Shown here: positions 7,115-7,523 of the stretch, one piece after another
How positions within the stretch are numbered: the first letter of the stretch is position 1
Layout of the letters: every line of letters starts with the position of its first letter
Origin: Candidatus Omnitrophota bacterium
GTDB lineage: Bacteria > Omnitrophota > Gorgyraeia > Gygaellales > Profunditerraquicolaceae
Direction: 5' to 3'
NCBI GenBank assembly: GCA_903907475.1
Contig: CAIVOB010000076.1
Location: 1-7,523 of the forward strand
Length of the DNA: 7,523 bases
The notes under the pieces: generated by a model
Seen by the model: only the letters and a program-made list of their open reading frames with translations
The model's database searches: none
Told to the model about the DNA's origin: nothing
Made by a program: the position numbers and the translations under genes

Positions 7115-7380
7115 AACTCTTCCTCGTTATTAATAATACTCTCCAACTCCACTAAAGCCTCTTGGGCATCGGCGCCTTCGGCTTCCACAACAATCACAGT
7201 GCCTTTTTCTGCCCCTAACATTAAAATACCCATAATTGATTTGCCGTTTACCTCTTCTTCATCCCGGCGGACCGTGATCCGGGCATCAAATTTATTCGCC
7301 ACCTGCACAAATAAAGCTGCCGGTCGAGCATGCAAGCCCTGTTTATTCTTAATTATTAATTCTTTTTTAATTAAAGCCAT
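7111..7380 (-). CDS. ptsH: Phosphocarrier protein HPr
   Basis: This 89-residue cytosolic phosphocarrier accepts phosphate from enzyme I and hands it to sugar-specific EIIA proteins. The active-site motif KQGLHARPAA (13-22) contains the phosphorylatable His17, so this is a true HPr rather than the Crh paralogue, which has lost that histidine. The regulatory motif NGKSIMGILML (45-55) carries Ser48, equivalent to Ser46 of Gram-positive HPr, the target of HPr kinase/phosphorylase. Flanking residues match the kinase-recognised form, so an hprK gene elsewhere is expected by inference. The C-terminus is acidic (NNEEEL) and its codons contain the ptsI ribosome site. The start ATG follows the stop of the YvcK-like gene by 2 nt. 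The only ribosome-site candidate is a weak GGAAG about 10 nt upstream inside that gene, again suggesting coupled translation. Confidence 0.97.
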   Translation of the reverse strand: MALIKKELIIKNKQGLHARPAALFVQVANKFDARITVRRDEEEVNGKSIMGILMLGAEKGTVIVVEAEGADAQEALVELESIINNEEEL

Positions 7381-7382
7381 TT

Positions 7383-7523
7383 TTAGATTTCTTCCACAAA
7401 ACTTAAAATAATTTTTGCTAATTTTTCCGGATTATGCCGGATCACTCCATCCTGAATCATACTAAAATCTTCTTCCACTACCCGATAGCCTAAACTTTCA
7501 ATTTTTTTCCGATCATTAACTAC
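7383..7523 (-). CDS. yvcK: YvcK/GlmR (CofD-like) family protein, C-terminal 46 residues only
   Basis: Only the last 46 codons and the TAA stop are in the window; the gene continues past the right edge. The visible tail reads from VVNDRKKIESLGYRVVEED to SFVEEI. The pattern of a LGYRV strand, an acidic residue pair, DGVIRHNPEKLAKIIL and a short end resembles the C-terminus of YvcK proteins, where a xVRHDPEKLAxxIL segment closes the CofD-like fold. YvcK (GlmR in Bacillus) is needed for growth on gluconeogenic carbon sources and binds UDP-GlcNAc. Its place directly before an HPr gene agrees with the Bacillus yvcJ-yvcK-yvcL-crh order. The call rests on a short tail plus context; another Rossmann-type protein cannot be excluded. 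Confidence 0.68.
   Translation of the reverse strand, partial: VVNDRKKIESLGYRVVEEDFSMIQDGVIRHNPEKLAKIILSFVEEI

Larger units (their letters stand above)
1..7523 (-). other. Single polycistronic transcription unit (inferred)
   Basis: Eight genes lie head to tail on one strand with gaps of -4, 2, 17, 18, 24, 30, 30 and 62 nt or less, each intact gene with a recognisable upstream ribosome site, and no intrinsic terminator hairpin in any gap. This is what a single operon looks like. The 62-nt ahcY-pfkA gap is the only place where an internal promoter could sit. Promoter and terminator of the unit are outside the window. Confidence 0.7.

Overview
This window is a compact bacterial operon read entirely on the minus strand, from the right edge to the left edge. 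In transcription order it holds: the 3' end of a YvcK/GlmR (CofD-like) gene, ptsH (HPr), ptsI (PTS enzyme I), a sugar-type nucleotidyltransferase, metK (S-adenosylmethionine synthetase), ahcY (S-adenosylhomocysteine hydrolase), pfkA (6-phosphofructokinase) and the 5' part of a divergent class II aldolase that runs off the left edge. All intact genes are full length with their key catalytic residues. The one clear catalytic-position substitution is Asp to Asn in the PFK GGDGS motif. Nearly all plus-strand open frames are shadows of these genes.

Spacing is tight. ptsH and ptsI share four bases (ATGA), YvcK and ptsH are 2 nt apart, and the other gaps are 17 to 34 nt except 62 nt between ahcY and pfkA. 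No intrinsic terminator (GC stem plus U-run on the minus strand) is visible in any gap. No tRNA, rRNA, CRISPR array, insertion sequence or origin is seen. There is no stretch over 300 bases without a gene. The promoter for the cluster must lie outside the window, unless a weak one sits in the ahcY-pfkA gap.

Functionally the cluster joins three themes. Phosphoenolpyruvate-driven phosphorelay and carbon control are represented by HPr with both His17 and Ser48, by EI, and by the YvcK tail, a family linked to gluconeogenic growth and UDP-GlcNAc sensing. The methyl cycle is represented by MetK making SAM and AhcY removing SAH. Upper glycolysis is represented by PFK followed by an aldolase that would plausibly split the PFK product. 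No EIIA, EIIB or EIIC gene is in view, so whether the phosphorelay transports sugar or is only regulatory cannot be decided here.

The organism looks like a moderately AT-rich bacterium with strong GGAG-type Shine-Dalgarno sites and many TTA leucine codons. The gene mix (HPr/EI next to YvcK, an archaeal/Thermotoga-type short-tailed AhcY, an unusual long class II aldolase) suggests an uncultured lineage such as Omnitrophota or a relative in the PVC/Elusimicrobiota neighbourhood. That placement is an inference from gene style, not a demonstrated assignment. Nothing in the window looks like a wholly new system. The points of most interest are the operon combination itself, the divergent aldolase, the Asn-variant PFK and the tail-less AhcY.
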